A stretch of DNA of 64,000 bases from Streptomyces sp. NBC_00704 (GCF_036226605.1 NZ_CP109000.1:4832501-4896500), one strand, 5' to 3'; shown: positions 17,684-25,894, counted from the first letter of the stretch. The notes: generated by a model from the sequence alone, not told the origin. Numbers and translations: made by a program.

Positions 17684-17719
17684 GGGGCTGTTGGCAACTG
17701 ACCCGGAGAACCTCACCCA

Positions 17720-17833
17720 ATGAAGGTCAAGCCGAGCGTCAAGAAGATCTGCGACAAGTGCAGGGTGATCCGCCGTCATGGCCGGGTCATGATCATTTGC
17801 GAGAACCCGCGCCACAAGCAGCGCCAGGGCTGA
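17720..17833 (+). CDS. rpmJ: 50S ribosomal protein L36, zinc type
   Basis: L36, 37 residues, reading KVKPSVKKICDKC then VIICENPRHKQRQG. The zinc ligands of the C+ form are visible: CDKC, the later Cys and the His. The ATG follows CCCGGAGAACC. It is too short for common ORF cut-offs and easily missed, but position between infA and rpsM and the sequence leave little doubt. Confidence 0.97.
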   Translation: MKVKPSVKKICDKCRVIRRHGRVMIICENPRHKQRQG

Positions 17834-17911
17834 TCGCACAGGGTCACACCCTCTGCACCGACATCGCAGAGACTTCGCGCGACGCGAGCTGAATTGTTCA
17901 TACGCAGGACC

Positions 17912-17990
17912 CGGACGGGCATCCCGTCCGACACCCCCGGTTCGGAGGCCGGGGACCCAGTCCGTACCAAGTCTTCTGCGCGTCAGAAGA
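17912..17990 (+). other. Three successive hairpins in the rpsM leader
   Basis: In the 216 bases between rpmJ and rpsM three perfect stems follow one another: CGGACGGG/CCCGTCCG (17912-17930), CCCCGG/CCGGGG (17935-17954) and TCTTCTG/CAGAAGA (17972-17990). The order suggests a structured 5' leader for the alpha operon. Confidence 0.65.
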
Positions 17991-18049
17991 GGCCGGCGGC
18001 TGGGGGTCGGTGCTGCGGAAGACCTCCGAGGATCAACTGGAGCCATTGA

Positions 18050-18430
18050 ATGGCACGCGTTTCCGGTGTCGACATCCCGCGCGAAAAGCGTGTGGAGGTC
18101 GCCCTCACCTACGTGTTCGGCATCGGCCGGACCCTTTCCCAGGAGACGCTGGCCGCGACCGGCGTCGACCCCAACACCCGCGTTCGCGACCTCTCCGAGG
18201 AGCAGCTCGTCGCGATCCGCGAGTACGTGGACGCCAACATCAAGACCGAGGGTGACCTTCGTCGCGAGATCCAGGCCGACATCCGCCGCAAGGTGGAGAT
18301 CGGCTGCTACCAGGGTCTCCGTCACCGTCGTGGTCTGCCGGTCCGCGGTCAGCGCACCAGCACGAACGCCCGTACCCGCAAGGGCCCGCGTCGCGCCATC
18401 GCCGGCAAGAAGAAGCCGGGCAAGAAGTAG
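18050..18430 (+). CDS. rpsM: 30S ribosomal protein S13
   Basis: S13, 126 residues, in the 30S head, with ARVSGVDIPREKRVEVALTY at the start, the helix-hairpin-helix region and RHRRGLPVRGQRTSTNAR near the C-terminus, ending in a basic GKKKPGKK tail. It opens the alpha block behind a 216-base leader with three hairpins. Confidence 0.98.
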   Translation: MARVSGVDIPREKRVEVALTYVFGIGRTLSQETLAATGVDPNTRVRDLSEEQLVAIREYVDANIKTEGDLRREIQADIRRKVEIGCYQGLRHRRGLPVRGQRTSTNARTRKGPRRAIAGKKKPGKK

Positions 18431-18500
18431 TCCTCAGCGGACAACGCTTCATCAGCGGTCTTCGCTGTAGGACCGACCACCTCCCCGTAGGAGTTTGTAG

Positions 18501-18905
18501 ATGCCCCCCAAGGGTCGTCAGGGCGCTGCCAAGAAGGTGCGCCGCAAGGAAAAGAAGAACGTCGCGCACGGCCAGGCGCACATCAAGAGCACGTTCAACA
18601 ACACGATCGTGTCCATCACGGACCCGGCCGGAAACGTGATCTCGTGGGCCTCCGCCGGCCACGTCGGTTTCAAGGGCTCGCGCAAGTCCACGCCGTTCGC
18701 CGCGCAGATGGCCGCCGAGTCGGCTGCCCGTCGCGCGCAGGAGCACGGCATGCGCAAGGTCGACGTCTTCGTCAAGGGCCCGGGCGCCGGTCGTGAGACC
18801 GCCATCCGTTCCCTGCAGGCGACCGGCCTCGAGGTCGGCTCGATCCAGGACGTCACGCCGACCCCGCACAACGGCTGCCGTCCGCCCAAGCGCCGCCGCG
18901 TCTGA
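18501..18905 (+). CDS. rpsK: 30S ribosomal protein S11
   Basis: S11, 134 residues, of the 30S platform, with AHIKSTFNNTIVSITD and the C-terminal TPTPHNGCRPPKRRRV, full length. The ATG follows GTAGGAG. The final 35 bases of the gene, stop included, are repeated exactly 100 bases downstream. In most bacteria rpsD follows; here rpoA does. Confidence 0.98.
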   Translation: MPPKGRQGAAKKVRRKEKKNVAHGQAHIKSTFNNTIVSITDPAGNVISWASAGHVGFKGSRKSTPFAAQMAAESAARRAQEHGMRKVDVFVKGPGAGRETAIRSLQATGLEVGSIQDVTPTPHNGCRPPKRRRV

Positions 18906-19005
18906 CGCACCGGCCACGGGCGGCTCGGTTCCGGCTGGGGGTGCGGGGGTCGTCCCCCGCAGCGCACAGCACGGCTGCCGTCCGCCCAAGCGCCGCCGCG
19001 TCTGA
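18871..19005 (+). repeat. Exact 35-bp duplication of the rpsK 3' end
   Basis: Bases 18871-18905 (last 11 codons of rpsK plus TGA) recur without a mismatch at 18971-19005, a period of exactly 100 bases. The second copy stands in intergenic sequence with no S11 frame leading into it for more than a short distance. It looks like a tail-end duplication or the scar of a rearrangement. Confidence 0.95.
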
Positions 19006-19037
19006 TCCGGCGCACGGCTGCTTGGACTGAGGATTTC

Positions 19038-19069
19038 GGGCGGTACGGGCCTTCGGGGCCGTACCGCCC
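19038..19069 (+). terminator. Hairpin between rpsK and rpoA
   Basis: GGGCGGTACGG (19038-19048) pairs perfectly with CCGTACCGCCC (19059-19069); the loop contains TTCG. No long T-run follows, so it may be a partial terminator or a mark left where rpsD is missing. Confidence 0.65.
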
Positions 19070-19153
19070 GTACCCTTGCAAGTACCACATCAGGCTCCGC
19101 CTGGTGCATCAGGGCATCAAATAGTGGGTGCCCCTGACTGAAGGAATCTCCCC

Positions 19154-20176
19154 ATGCTGATCGCTCAGCGTCCCTCGTTGACCGAAGAGGTCGTCGACGA
19201 GTTCCGCTCCCGGTTCGTCATCGAGCCGCTGGAGCCGGGCTTCGGCTACACCCTCGGCAACTCCCTCCGCCGCACCCTCCTGTCGTCGATCCCCGGCGCT
19301 GCTGTCACCAGCATCCGCATCGACGGCGTCCTGCACGAGTTCACCACCGTGCCGGGCGTCAAGGAGGACGTCACCGACCTCATCCTCAACATCAAGCAGC
19401 TGGTCGTCTCCTCGGAGCACGACGAGCCGGTCGTGATGTACCTGCGCAAGCAGGGCCCGGGTCTGGTCACCGCCGCCGACATCGCGCCCCCGGCCGGTGT
19501 CGAGGTGCATAACCCCGACCTCGTCCTCGCCACGCTCAACGGCAAGGGCAAGCTGGAGATGGAGCTGACCGTCGAGCGCGGTCGCGGTTACGTCTCCGCC
19601 GTTCAGAACAAGCAGCTGGGCCAGGAGATCGGCCGTATCCCGGTCGACTCCATCTACTCGCCGGTTCTGAAGGTCACGTACAAGGTCGAGGCCACGCGTG
19701 TCGAGCAGCGCACCGACTTCGACAAGCTGATCGTCGACGTCGAGACCAAGCAGGCGATGCGTCCCCGCGACGCCATGGCCTCCGCGGGCAAGACGCTGGT
19801 CGAGCTGTTCGGTCTCGCGCGCGAGCTGAACATCGACGCCGAGGGCATCGACATGGGTCCGTCCCCGACGGACGCCGCCCTGGCCGCCGATCTGGCCCTG
19901 CCGATCGAGGAGCTGGAGCTCACGGTCCGGTCGTACAACTGCCTCAAGCGCGAGGGCATCCACTCCGTGGGTGAGCTGGTGGCGCGCTCCGAGGCCGACC
20001 TGCTCGACATCCGCAACTTCGGTGCGAAGTCGATCGACGAGGTCAAGGCGAAGCTGGCCGGCATGGGCCTGGCCCTCAAGGACAGCCCGCCCGGATTCGA
20101 CCCGACCGCCGCCGCGGACGCCTTCGGCGCGGACGACGACGCGGATGCCGGGTTCGTCGAGACCGAGCAGTACTGA
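19154..20176 (+). CDS. rpoA: RNA polymerase alpha subunit
   Basis: Alpha subunit, 340 residues. The N-terminal assembly domain (about 1-230) has FGYTLGNSLRRTLLSSIPGA; after a linker the C-terminal domain (about 250-320) has the DNA-contact helices CLKREGIHSVGELVARS and FGAKSIDEVKAKL. An acidic tail ends the protein. The ATG follows GAAGGAATCTCCCC. It is the RNA polymerase gene of the alpha block and lies directly after rpsK because rpsD is not here. Confidence 0.98.
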   Translation: MLIAQRPSLTEEVVDEFRSRFVIEPLEPGFGYTLGNSLRRTLLSSIPGAAVTSIRIDGVLHEFTTVPGVKEDVTDLILNIKQLVVSSEHDEPVVMYLRKQGPGLVTAADIAPPAGVEVHNPDLVLATLNGKGKLEMELTVERGRGYVSAVQNKQLGQEIGRIPVDSIYSPVLKVTYKVEATRVEQRTDFDKLIVDVETKQAMRPRDAMASAGKTLVELFGLARELNIDAEGIDMGPSPTDAALAADLALPIEELELTVRSYNCLKREGIHSVGELVARSEADLLDIRNFGAKSIDEVKAKLAGMGLALKDSPPGFDPTAAADAFGADDDADAGFVETEQY

Positions 20177-20215
20177 GGGCTCGGGCCTTTCGGTCCGTAC
20201 TCTGGTGCGGGGCCG

Positions 20216-20247
20216 CTGTGGCTTGTCGCGCAGTTCCCCGCGCCGCT
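20216..20247 (+). repeat. Dispersed intergenic repeat, copy 1
   Basis: The pattern TGGCTTGTCGCGCAGTTCCC and its continuation resembles a G/C-rich element common between Streptomyces genes (remembered, not searched). Related copies occur at 20888-20916 and 25973-26000. Confidence 0.6.
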
Positions 20248-20248
20248 T

Positions 20249-20280
20249 CCGGGCACGGCCCCTTCGGGGCCTGTGCCCGG
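20249..20280 (+). terminator. Hairpin between rpoA and rplQ
   Basis: CCGGGCAC pairs with GTGCCCGG on the outside and GGCCC with GGGCC on the inside, around a CTTCG-type loop, with one unpaired T. It sits 72 bases after the rpoA stop; no T-run follows. Confidence 0.65.
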
Positions 20281-20359
20281 ATCTTCGACAGGCGACCGCC
20301 TGCTCGGATACTGACCCCGGTACCTGATACGGCCGGGGCAGACACCTAGGAGAAACACC

Positions 20360-20845
20360 ATGCCGAAGCCCACCAAGGGCGCCCGTATGGGCGGCAGCGC
20401 CGCGCACGAGAAGATCATTCTCGCGAACCTCGCCAAGGCGCTGTTCGAGCACGGCCGCATCACCACCACCGAGGCGAAGGCGCGCAAGCTGCGCCCGTAC
20501 GCCGAGCGTCTGGTCACCAAGGCGAAGAAGGGCGACCTTCACAACCGCCGTCAGGTGCTCCAGGTGATCACGGACAAGAGCATCGTGCACACGCTCTTCA
20601 CCGAGATCGGCCCGCGCTACGAGAACCGTCCCGGTGGCTACACCCGCATCACCAAGATCGGTAACCGCCGTGGCGACAACGCGCCCATGGCCGTCATCGA
20701 GCTGGTCGAGGCGCTGACGGTCGCGCAGCAGGCGACCGGCGAGGCCGAGGCCGCGACGAAGCGTGCGGTCAAGGAGACCGAGGAGGCCAAGGTCGAGGAG
20801 ACCAAGGCCGACGAGGCTCCCGCCGAGGAGTCGAAGGACGCGTAA
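20360..20845 (+). CDS. rplQ: 50S ribosomal protein L17 with acidic tail
   Basis: L17, 161 residues, near the tunnel exit. The canonical domain (PKPTKGARMGGSAAHEKI to NRRGDNAPMAVIELVE) ends around residue 118. The remaining 40 or so residues are an Ala/Glu/Lys-rich tail ending EESKDA that shorter L17 proteins lack. The ATG follows TAGGAGAAACACC. A strong terminator follows the stop. Confidence 0.98.
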   Translation: MPKPTKGARMGGSAAHEKIILANLAKALFEHGRITTTEAKARKLRPYAERLVTKAKKGDLHNRRQVLQVITDKSIVHTLFTEIGPRYENRPGGYTRITKIGNRRGDNAPMAVIELVEALTVAQQATGEAEAATKRAVKETEEAKVEETKADEAPAEESKDA

Positions 20846-20887
20846 GCGTTCTGCCGGGGGCTGTGCGTGTGCGGCTGCGTGTTCGTG

Positions 20888-20916
20888 GTGGCCCGCCGCG
20901 CGGCTCCCGCGCCCCC
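20888..20916 (+). repeat. Dispersed intergenic repeat, copy 2 (degenerate)
   Basis: A sequence starting TGGCCCGCCGCGCGGCTCCC resembles the elements at 20216 and 25973 with several mismatches. It lies directly before the rplQ terminator. Confidence 0.45.
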
Positions 20917-20926
20917 TGGGGCGATC

Positions 20927-20964
20927 GCGGGTCCGTTCCCTTCGGGGGGCGGGCCCGCTTTTGT
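20927..20964 (+). terminator. Intrinsic terminator after rplQ
   Basis: A 14-bp stem (20927-20940 with 20945-20958, three G-U pairs) closes a TTCG loop and is followed by TTTTGT. It ends the alpha block; truA begins only 21 bases later, so it may also attenuate read-through into truA. Confidence 0.88.
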
Positions 20965-20984
20965 GCTGCTGAGAGGATCCAGGA

Positions 20985-21842
20985 GTGAGTGACGAAGTAC
21001 AGCCCGGGTTCGTCCGGGTGCGGCTGGACCTGTCCTATGACGGTGCGGAGTTCTCCGGGTGGGCCAAGCAGGCCGGGGGACGGCGGACCGTGCAGGGGGA
21101 GATCGAGGACGCGCTGCGGACCGTCACGCGGTCCGGCGCGACGACGTACGAGCTGACCGTGGCCGGACGCACCGATGCCGGGGTGCACGCGCGCGGCCAG
21201 GTCGCGCACGTCGATCTGCCGGAGGACGTCTGGCGCGAGCACCACGCGAAGCTGCTGAAGCGGCTCGCCGGGCGGCTGCCGCGCGATGTGCGGGTCTGGG
21301 CGCTGCGGGAGGCCCCCCCGGGTTTCAACGCGCGGTTCTCGGCCGTCTGGCGGCGGTACGCCTACCGGGTCACCGACAACCCGGGCGGGGTCGATCCGCT
21401 GCTGCGGGGGCATGTGCTGTGGCACGACTGGCCGCTCGACGTGGACGCCATGAACGAGGCCGCCGAGCGGCTCCTCGGGGAGCACGACTTCGCCGCGTAC
21501 TGCAAGAAGCGGGAGGGCGCGACCACCATCCGCACGCTCCAGCGGCTGAGTCTGGTCAGGGGCGCCGACGGGATCATCACGGCGACCGTCCGCGCGGACG
21601 CGTTCTGCCACAACATGGTGCGCTCGCTGATCGGGGCGCTGCTGTTCGTGGGGGACGGGCACCGCGGGCCCGAGTGGCCGGGGAAGGTGCTCGCGGCGGG
21701 TGTGCGGGACTCGGCGGTGCACGTCGTGCGCCCGCACGGGCTGACGCTGGAGGAGGTCGGCTACCCGGCCGACGAGCTGCTCGCCGCGCGCAGCAGGGAG
21801 GCGCGCAACAGGCGGACGCTGCCCGGGGCCGGGTGCTGCTGA
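20985..21842 (+). CDS. truA: tRNA pseudouridine(38-40) synthase
   Basis: TruA, 285 residues, converts uridine to pseudouridine at tRNA positions 38-40. It has the N-terminal DLSYDGAEFSGWAKQ and the catalytic Asp in AGRTDAGVHARGQVAH at about residue 64, then GARLL-type and FCHNMVRSLIGALL motifs. GTG 20985 follows CCAGGAG. It sits just after rplQ, as in many actinobacteria, but behind a strong terminator. Confidence 0.96.
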   Translation: MSDEVQPGFVRVRLDLSYDGAEFSGWAKQAGGRRTVQGEIEDALRTVTRSGATTYELTVAGRTDAGVHARGQVAHVDLPEDVWREHHAKLLKRLAGRLPRDVRVWALREAPPGFNARFSAVWRRYAYRVTDNPGGVDPLLRGHVLWHDWPLDVDAMNEAAERLLGEHDFAAYCKKREGATTIRTLQRLSLVRGADGIITATVRADAFCHNMVRSLIGALLFVGDGHRGPEWPGKVLAAGVRDSAVHVVRPHGLTLEEVGYPADELLAARSREARNRRTLPGAGCC

Positions 21843-21879
21843 CCTCGTCGGTCCCGCGGCGGCGCAGGGGCCCGGGCGG

Positions 21880-22755
21880 TCAGCCGGCGGCGGCCGACGC
21901 CTGGGCCTCGCCGCGGCGGCGGATCTGCTGGAACGCGAACTTGGACAGGTCGTCGCCGGCGGTGAAGACGGCGGTGTCCTTGGTCGTCACGTTCTTGCCG
22001 TCGGTGAAGCCGGTGAGCGTGAAGTAGGCGTACCGGCCGTAGGAGTTGGTGGTGGAGCGGCAGATCGCGCCGTTGCAGAACGCCTTGACGCCCCCGCCGG
22101 AGAGGGCCTTGACGATGCTCTTGTTGTCGGCGGCCTGGCTCTTGACCTTCAGGGCCTGTGCCTCGGTGTCGAAGACGGCCACGCCGACCGTGACGGCGAT
22201 GCCGTCCTTGGTGTAGGTGACGCGCATCACGCGGGTGCAGCCGTTGGAGGTGAGGATCTTCGGCAGTGTGCCCGCGGCGCCGGTGGCGCAGGTGGCGCTG
22301 TCGGCCTTGGGGCCCTTCTTGTACACGGCCGAGCCCATGGTCAGCTGGGTGCCGGGGAAGAGCAGGTCGGGGCCGTTGGGGGCGGTGTCCTTGGCCTTGC
22401 TGGAGATGAACTCCTTGGGGTCCAGCGGCGGCGGTGCGCTGGTGGGCGCGAAGGACGGGGTGCCCGACGCGCTCGGCAGTCCGGCGGTGCCGGGCAGTGA
22501 GGAGGTCGGCTTGTTCGCCTCGTCGCTGCCGTTGGCGGAGACCACGGCCATGGCCACGGCGGTGCCGACGGCGACGGTGGCGAGCACGCCGCCGCCTATG
22601 AGCAGCAGCCTGCGGCGCCTGTTGCGCGTCTCGGACGCCTCGGCGAGCGCGGCCCAGTCCGGGGTCCGCCCGTCATCGCCGGTGGCCCACGGCTGCTGGG
22701 AGTTCGGTTTCCACGGATCCCACTGGGACTGAGGTCCCCCCTGCCCATAGCTCAT
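21880..22755 (-). CDS. Membrane-anchored hypothetical protein
   Basis: A 291-residue protein of unknown function. The cytoplasmic N-terminus (about 1-37) is Gly/Gln/Pro-rich (SYGQGGPQSQWDPW), then an Arg cluster (ETRNRRRR) and one membrane helix at about 58-80. A Ser/Thr/Pro linker leads to an extracellular domain of about 170 residues with four Cys that could form two disulphides (SATCATG, NGCTRV, AFCNGAICRS). Orientation follows the positive-inside rule. The start MSYGQ is chosen because a TAAGAT -10-like box lies seven bases upstream, predicting a leaderless mRNA. Its 3' end faces truA. Confidence 0.8.
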   Translation of the reverse strand: MSYGQGGPQSQWDPWKPNSQQPWATGDDGRTPDWAALAEASETRNRRRRLLLIGGGVLATVAVGTAVAMAVVSANGSDEANKPTSSLPGTAGLPSASGTPSFAPTSAPPPLDPKEFISSKAKDTAPNGPDLLFPGTQLTMGSAVYKKGPKADSATCATGAAGTLPKILTSNGCTRVMRVTYTKDGIAVTVGVAVFDTEAQALKVKSQAADNKSIVKALSGGGVKAFCNGAICRSTTNSYGRYAYFTLTGFTDGKNVTTKDTAVFTAGDDLSKFAFQQIRRRGEAQASAAAG

Positions 22756-22762
22756 GGGGCGC

Positions 22763-22768
22763 ATCTTA
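22763..22768 (-). promoter_or_regulatory. -10 box, predicted leaderless start
   Basis: TAAGAT on the minus strand, seven bases before the ATG at 22755. No ribosome site intervenes. Confidence 0.5.
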
Positions 22769-22982
22769 GACGGGAGGCGGGGGGTGCTGTTCCGCCTCAA
22801 CGGGCGGGAGAGTCCGTGGGATTCGGGGTGTGAGGGCGGGCAAAGGCGACATCTCCGGGTGGTTGGTACGGCGTTCTCCCAGGCGGACGGCCGGGATGTG
22901 GCGCGGGCCACTCCGGAGAGGGGTTTCCGGCCGTCTTCTCTTGGTGAGGCTGACATGTTCACGTGCGGGGGTCGGCCCCGTT

Positions 22983-23012
22983 TTGACCCGGCACCCGGGG
23001 CACGGGTATTCT
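22983..23012 (+). promoter_or_regulatory. rplM-rpsI promoter
   Basis: TTGACC (22983-22988), an 18-base spacer and TATTCT (23007-23012) form one of the best consensus promoters in the window. Transcription should begin near 23019, leaving about 170 bases of leader before rplM. Confidence 0.75.
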
Positions 23013-23191
23013 GCTTCTTCGTTGTGTATTGGCTTGCTCTTCTCACGGGACGGGCCCTTACACCGGTCCACCGGGCCGATGACCAGCGACCAGCACGCGG
23101 TTTGCGTCACCGCAGTGCGGTCAGGGCTGTCGTGATCGTCTTCGGTGACCTTGTCAGGACCAATTCACTGAAGAAGCGAAGGCTACGAACC

Positions 23192-23635
23192 GTGCGTACG
23201 TACAGCCCCAAGCCCGGCGATGTGACGCGCCAGTGGCACGTCATCGACGCTCAGGACATCGTCCTGGGCCGTCTCGCCACCACTGCCGCGTCCCTTCTGC
23301 GGGGCAAGCACAAGCCGATCTACGCGCCCCACGTCGACACCGGTGACTTCGTCATCATCATCAACGCCGACAAGGTGCACCTCTCCGGCAACAAGCGGAC
23401 CCAGAAGATGGCCTACCGCCACTCCGGGTACCCGGGCGGTCTGCGCTCCGTGCGCTACGACGACCTCCTCGCGAACAACCCGGAGAAGGCCGTCGAGAAG
23501 GCCGTCAAGGGCATGCTCCCCAAGAACACGCTCGGCCGTCAGATGCTCTCGAAGCTGAAGGTCTACAAGGGTGACGTGCACCCGCACGCGGCGCAGCAGC
23601 CCGTGCCGTTCGAAATCACCCAGGTCGCGCAGTAA
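23192..23635 (+). CDS. rplM: 50S ribosomal protein L13
   Basis: L13, 147 residues from GTG 23192 behind GAAGAAGCGAAGG. It reads VRTYSPKPGDVTRQWHVID and contains KMAYRHSGYPGG and AVKGMLPKNTLGR. It is an early 50S assembly protein and forms the usual two-gene operon with rpsI. A long leader precedes it; in other bacteria L13 controls this operon through its leader, which could be tested here. Confidence 0.97.
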   Translation: MRTYSPKPGDVTRQWHVIDAQDIVLGRLATTAASLLRGKHKPIYAPHVDTGDFVIIINADKVHLSGNKRTQKMAYRHSGYPGGLRSVRYDDLLANNPEKAVEKAVKGMLPKNTLGRQMLSKLKVYKGDVHPHAAQQPVPFEITQVAQ

Positions 23636-23679
23636 TTCCGGCCACACCACCCCAAGCTGAAGAGAATCTGAGGAGAACC

Positions 23680-24201
23680 GTGGCCGAGACCACTGCCGAG
23701 CAGCCGCTCGAAGAGACCGAGCTCGTCGACATCGAGAGCTACACCACCGAGTCCGAGGTCCCCGTCGAGGGCGAGTACACCTCGGAGTCCCTGGCGTCCC
23801 GCTTCGGCGAGGCCCAGCCCGCGGCCGGCCTGGGCCGCCGCAAGAACGCCATCGCCCGCGTCCGGATCGTTCCGGGCTCCGGGAAGTGGAAGATCAACGG
23901 TCGCACCCTCGAGGACTACTTCCCGAACAAGGTGCACCAGCAGGAAGTCAACGAGCCCTTCAAGGTGCTCGAGCTCGACAACCGCTACGACGTCATCGCC
24001 CGCATCTCGGGTGGCGGCGTCTCCGGTCAGGCCGGTGCGCTCCGTCTCGGTGTCGCCCGCGCGCTGAACGAGGCCGACGTCGACAACAACCGCGGCACCC
24101 TCAAGAAGGCCGGCTTCCTCACGCGTGACGACCGCGCGGTCGAGCGCAAGAAGGCCGGTCTCAAGAAGGCCCGCAAGGCCCCGCAGTACAGCAAGCGCTA
24201 A
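23680..24201 (+). CDS. rpsI: 30S ribosomal protein S9 with acidic N-terminal extension
   Basis: S9, 173 residues against about 130 in most bacteria. The first 45 residues are acidic and Thr/Glu-rich (LEETELVDIESYTTE), then the canonical domain starts (AAGLGRRKNAIARVRIVPGS) and runs to the P-site-contacting C-terminus RKAPQYSKR. GTG 23680 follows TGAGGAGAACC. A terminator follows. Confidence 0.97.
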   Translation: MAETTAEQPLEETELVDIESYTTESEVPVEGEYTSESLASRFGEAQPAAGLGRRKNAIARVRIVPGSGKWKINGRTLEDYFPNKVHQQEVNEPFKVLELDNRYDVIARISGGGVSGQAGALRLGVARALNEADVDNNRGTLKKAGFLTRDDRAVERKKAGLKKARKAPQYSKR

Positions 24202-24520
24202 GCTTCGCTGCCTGCTCGTACGTATTCCGGGTCGGGCCGGGTTCCGGTCCGCCCGCACGTACTCCGAACGCCCCGGCGGCACGCCACAGTGTCGCCGGGG
24301 CGTTCGTTTTCTCGCACCTGTGGGCGTATAACGGCACAAGGTGCTCAAAGGCTTGTGTGATCGGATGTGCAGGGCATCCAATGCCTGCATGCGGTGCCGT
24401 GACGCGGCTCCCGGACACGGCGCCCGAAGCGCGGCGCCGTCCCGCGGGAGCCCGCGGACCGGCCGGCCCGTCCGGTGCGCCCGCAAGGCTTTCGCAACTG
24501 ACGCTTCCTCAGGAGGACAA
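24202..24520 (+). other. Terminator and glmM upstream region
   Basis: After the rpsI terminator (24266-24312) a TATAAC box lies at 24327-24332 and a hairpin-prone stretch (TGCAGGGCAT / ATGCCTGCA) near 24366-24391. A frame running into glmM from 24341 is not supported by the enzyme family. No other gene is seen. Confidence 0.55.
24266..24312 (+). terminator. Intrinsic terminator after rpsI
   Basis: A perfect 13-bp stem (GAACGCCCCGGCG at 24266-24278 with its complement at 24293-24305) is followed by GTTTTCT. It ends the rplM-rpsI transcript. Confidence 0.92.
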
Positions 24521-25879
24521 GTGGGACGACTCTTCGGCACGGACGGCGTGCGCGGTGTCGCCAACGCGGATCTGACGGCGGAGATGGCCCTCGGCCTCTC
24601 GGTCGCGGCCGCGCACGTGCTGGCCGAGGCGGGGACGTTCGAGGGGCACCGACCGGTGGCCGTCGTCGGGCGGGACCCGCGTGCGTCCGGGGAGTTCCTG
24701 GAGGCCGCCGTGGTGGCCGGTCTGGCGAGCGCGGGCGTGGACGTGCTGAAGGTCGGCGTGCTGCCCACGCCCGCCGTCGCGTACCTCACCGGCGTGCTCG
24801 GCGCGGACCTCGGCGTGATGCTCTCCGCCAGCCACAACGCCATGCCCGACAACGGCGTCAAGTTCTTCGCCCGCGGCGGCCACAAGCTGGCCGACGAGCT
24901 GGAGGGCCGGATCGAGTCCGTCTACGAGGAGCACCGCACCGGCGCTCCCTGGGACCGGCCGACCGGCAGCGGCGTCGGTCGCGTGCGTTCGTACAGCGAG
25001 GGCTTCGACCGCTACGTCGCCCACCTCATCGCCGTCCTGCCGAACCGGCTCGACGGGCTGAAGATCGTCCTGGACGAGGCGCACGGCGCGGCCGCACGGG
25101 TCTCGCCCGAGGCGTTCACGCGGGCCGGCGCCGAGATCGTGACCATCGGGGCCGAGCCGGACGGGCTCAACATCAACGACGGGTGCGGCTCGACCCACCT
25201 GGACAAGCTCAAGGCCGCCGTCCTCGAGCACGGGGCCGACCTCGGCATCGCGCACGACGGGGACGCGGACCGGTGCCTCGCCGTGGACCACACGGGCGAG
25301 GAGATCGACGGCGACCAGATCCTCGCCGTGCTGGCCCTGTCGATGCGGGAGCGGGGCGTGCTGCGCTCGGACACCGTTGTCGCGACCGTCATGTCCAACC
25401 TGGGCTTCAAGCTCGCCATGGAGCGCGAGGGCATCCAGCTGGTGCGGGCCGCCGTCGGCGACCGGTACGTCCTGGAGGAGATGAAGCAGCACGGCTACGC
25501 GCTGGGCGGCGAGCAGTCCGGGCACGTGATCATCCTCGACCACGCGACGACCGGCGACGGCACGCTGACCGGGCTGATGCTGGCGGCCCGCGTCGCCCAG
25601 AGCGGACGCTCGCTGCGGGAGCTGGCCTCGGTGATGGAGCGGCTGCCGCAGGTGCTGATCAACGTTCCGGACGTCGACAGGTCCCGGGTCGGGCAGTCGG
25701 CCGAGCTCGCGGCCGCCGTCGGTGAGGCGGAGCGGGAGCTGGGGTCCACCGGCCGGGTGCTGCTGCGGCCCTCCGGGACCGAGCCGCTGGTGCGGGTGAT
25801 GGTCGAGGCGGCCGACATCGACCAGGCCCGCGCCGTCGCCGGCCGGCTCGCGGACGCCGTGAAGTCGGCGCTGGGCTAG
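24521..25879 (+). CDS. glmM: Phosphoglucosamine mutase
   Basis: GlmM, 452 residues, converts glucosamine-6-phosphate to glucosamine-1-phosphate for UDP-GlcNAc and peptidoglycan. Start GTG 24521 behind AGGAGG gives GRLFGTDGVRGVA. The active-site Ser is in MLSASHNAMPDNG (about residue 103), the Mg loop is DGDADR, and the phosphate loop is LRPSGTEPLVRVM near the C-terminus. glmS, the preceding pathway step, lies 2.4 kb downstream in the same direction. Confidence 0.97.
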   Translation: MGRLFGTDGVRGVANADLTAEMALGLSVAAAHVLAEAGTFEGHRPVAVVGRDPRASGEFLEAAVVAGLASAGVDVLKVGVLPTPAVAYLTGVLGADLGVMLSASHNAMPDNGVKFFARGGHKLADELEGRIESVYEEHRTGAPWDRPTGSGVGRVRSYSEGFDRYVAHLIAVLPNRLDGLKIVLDEAHGAAARVSPEAFTRAGAEIVTIGAEPDGLNINDGCGSTHLDKLKAAVLEHGADLGIAHDGDADRCLAVDHTGEEIDGDQILAVLALSMRERGVLRSDTVVATVMSNLGFKLAMEREGIQLVRAAVGDRYVLEEMKQHGYALGGEQSGHVIILDHATTGDGTLTGLMLAARVAQSGRSLRELASVMERLPQVLINVPDVDRSRVGQSAELAAAVGEAERELGSTGRVLLRPSGTEPLVRVMVEAADIDQARAVAGRLADAVKSALG

Positions 25880-25894
25880 CCGGTACGGCCGGGG

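Larger units (their letters stand above)
22756..23191. other. Divergent promoter region of the 22755 gene and rplM
   Basis: No gene is evident in these 436 bases. The left end holds the -10-like box of the opposite-strand membrane protein and the right half holds the rplM promoter at 22983-23012 with an mRNA leader of about 170 bases. Some frames stay open into rplM, but they lack a start site consistent with L13. Confidence 0.6.

Noticed and set aside
18793..19005. Small frame ending in a second copy of the S11 C-terminus
   Set aside because: It exists only because the 35-bp repeat restores the same frame; it has no ribosome site and no independent start.
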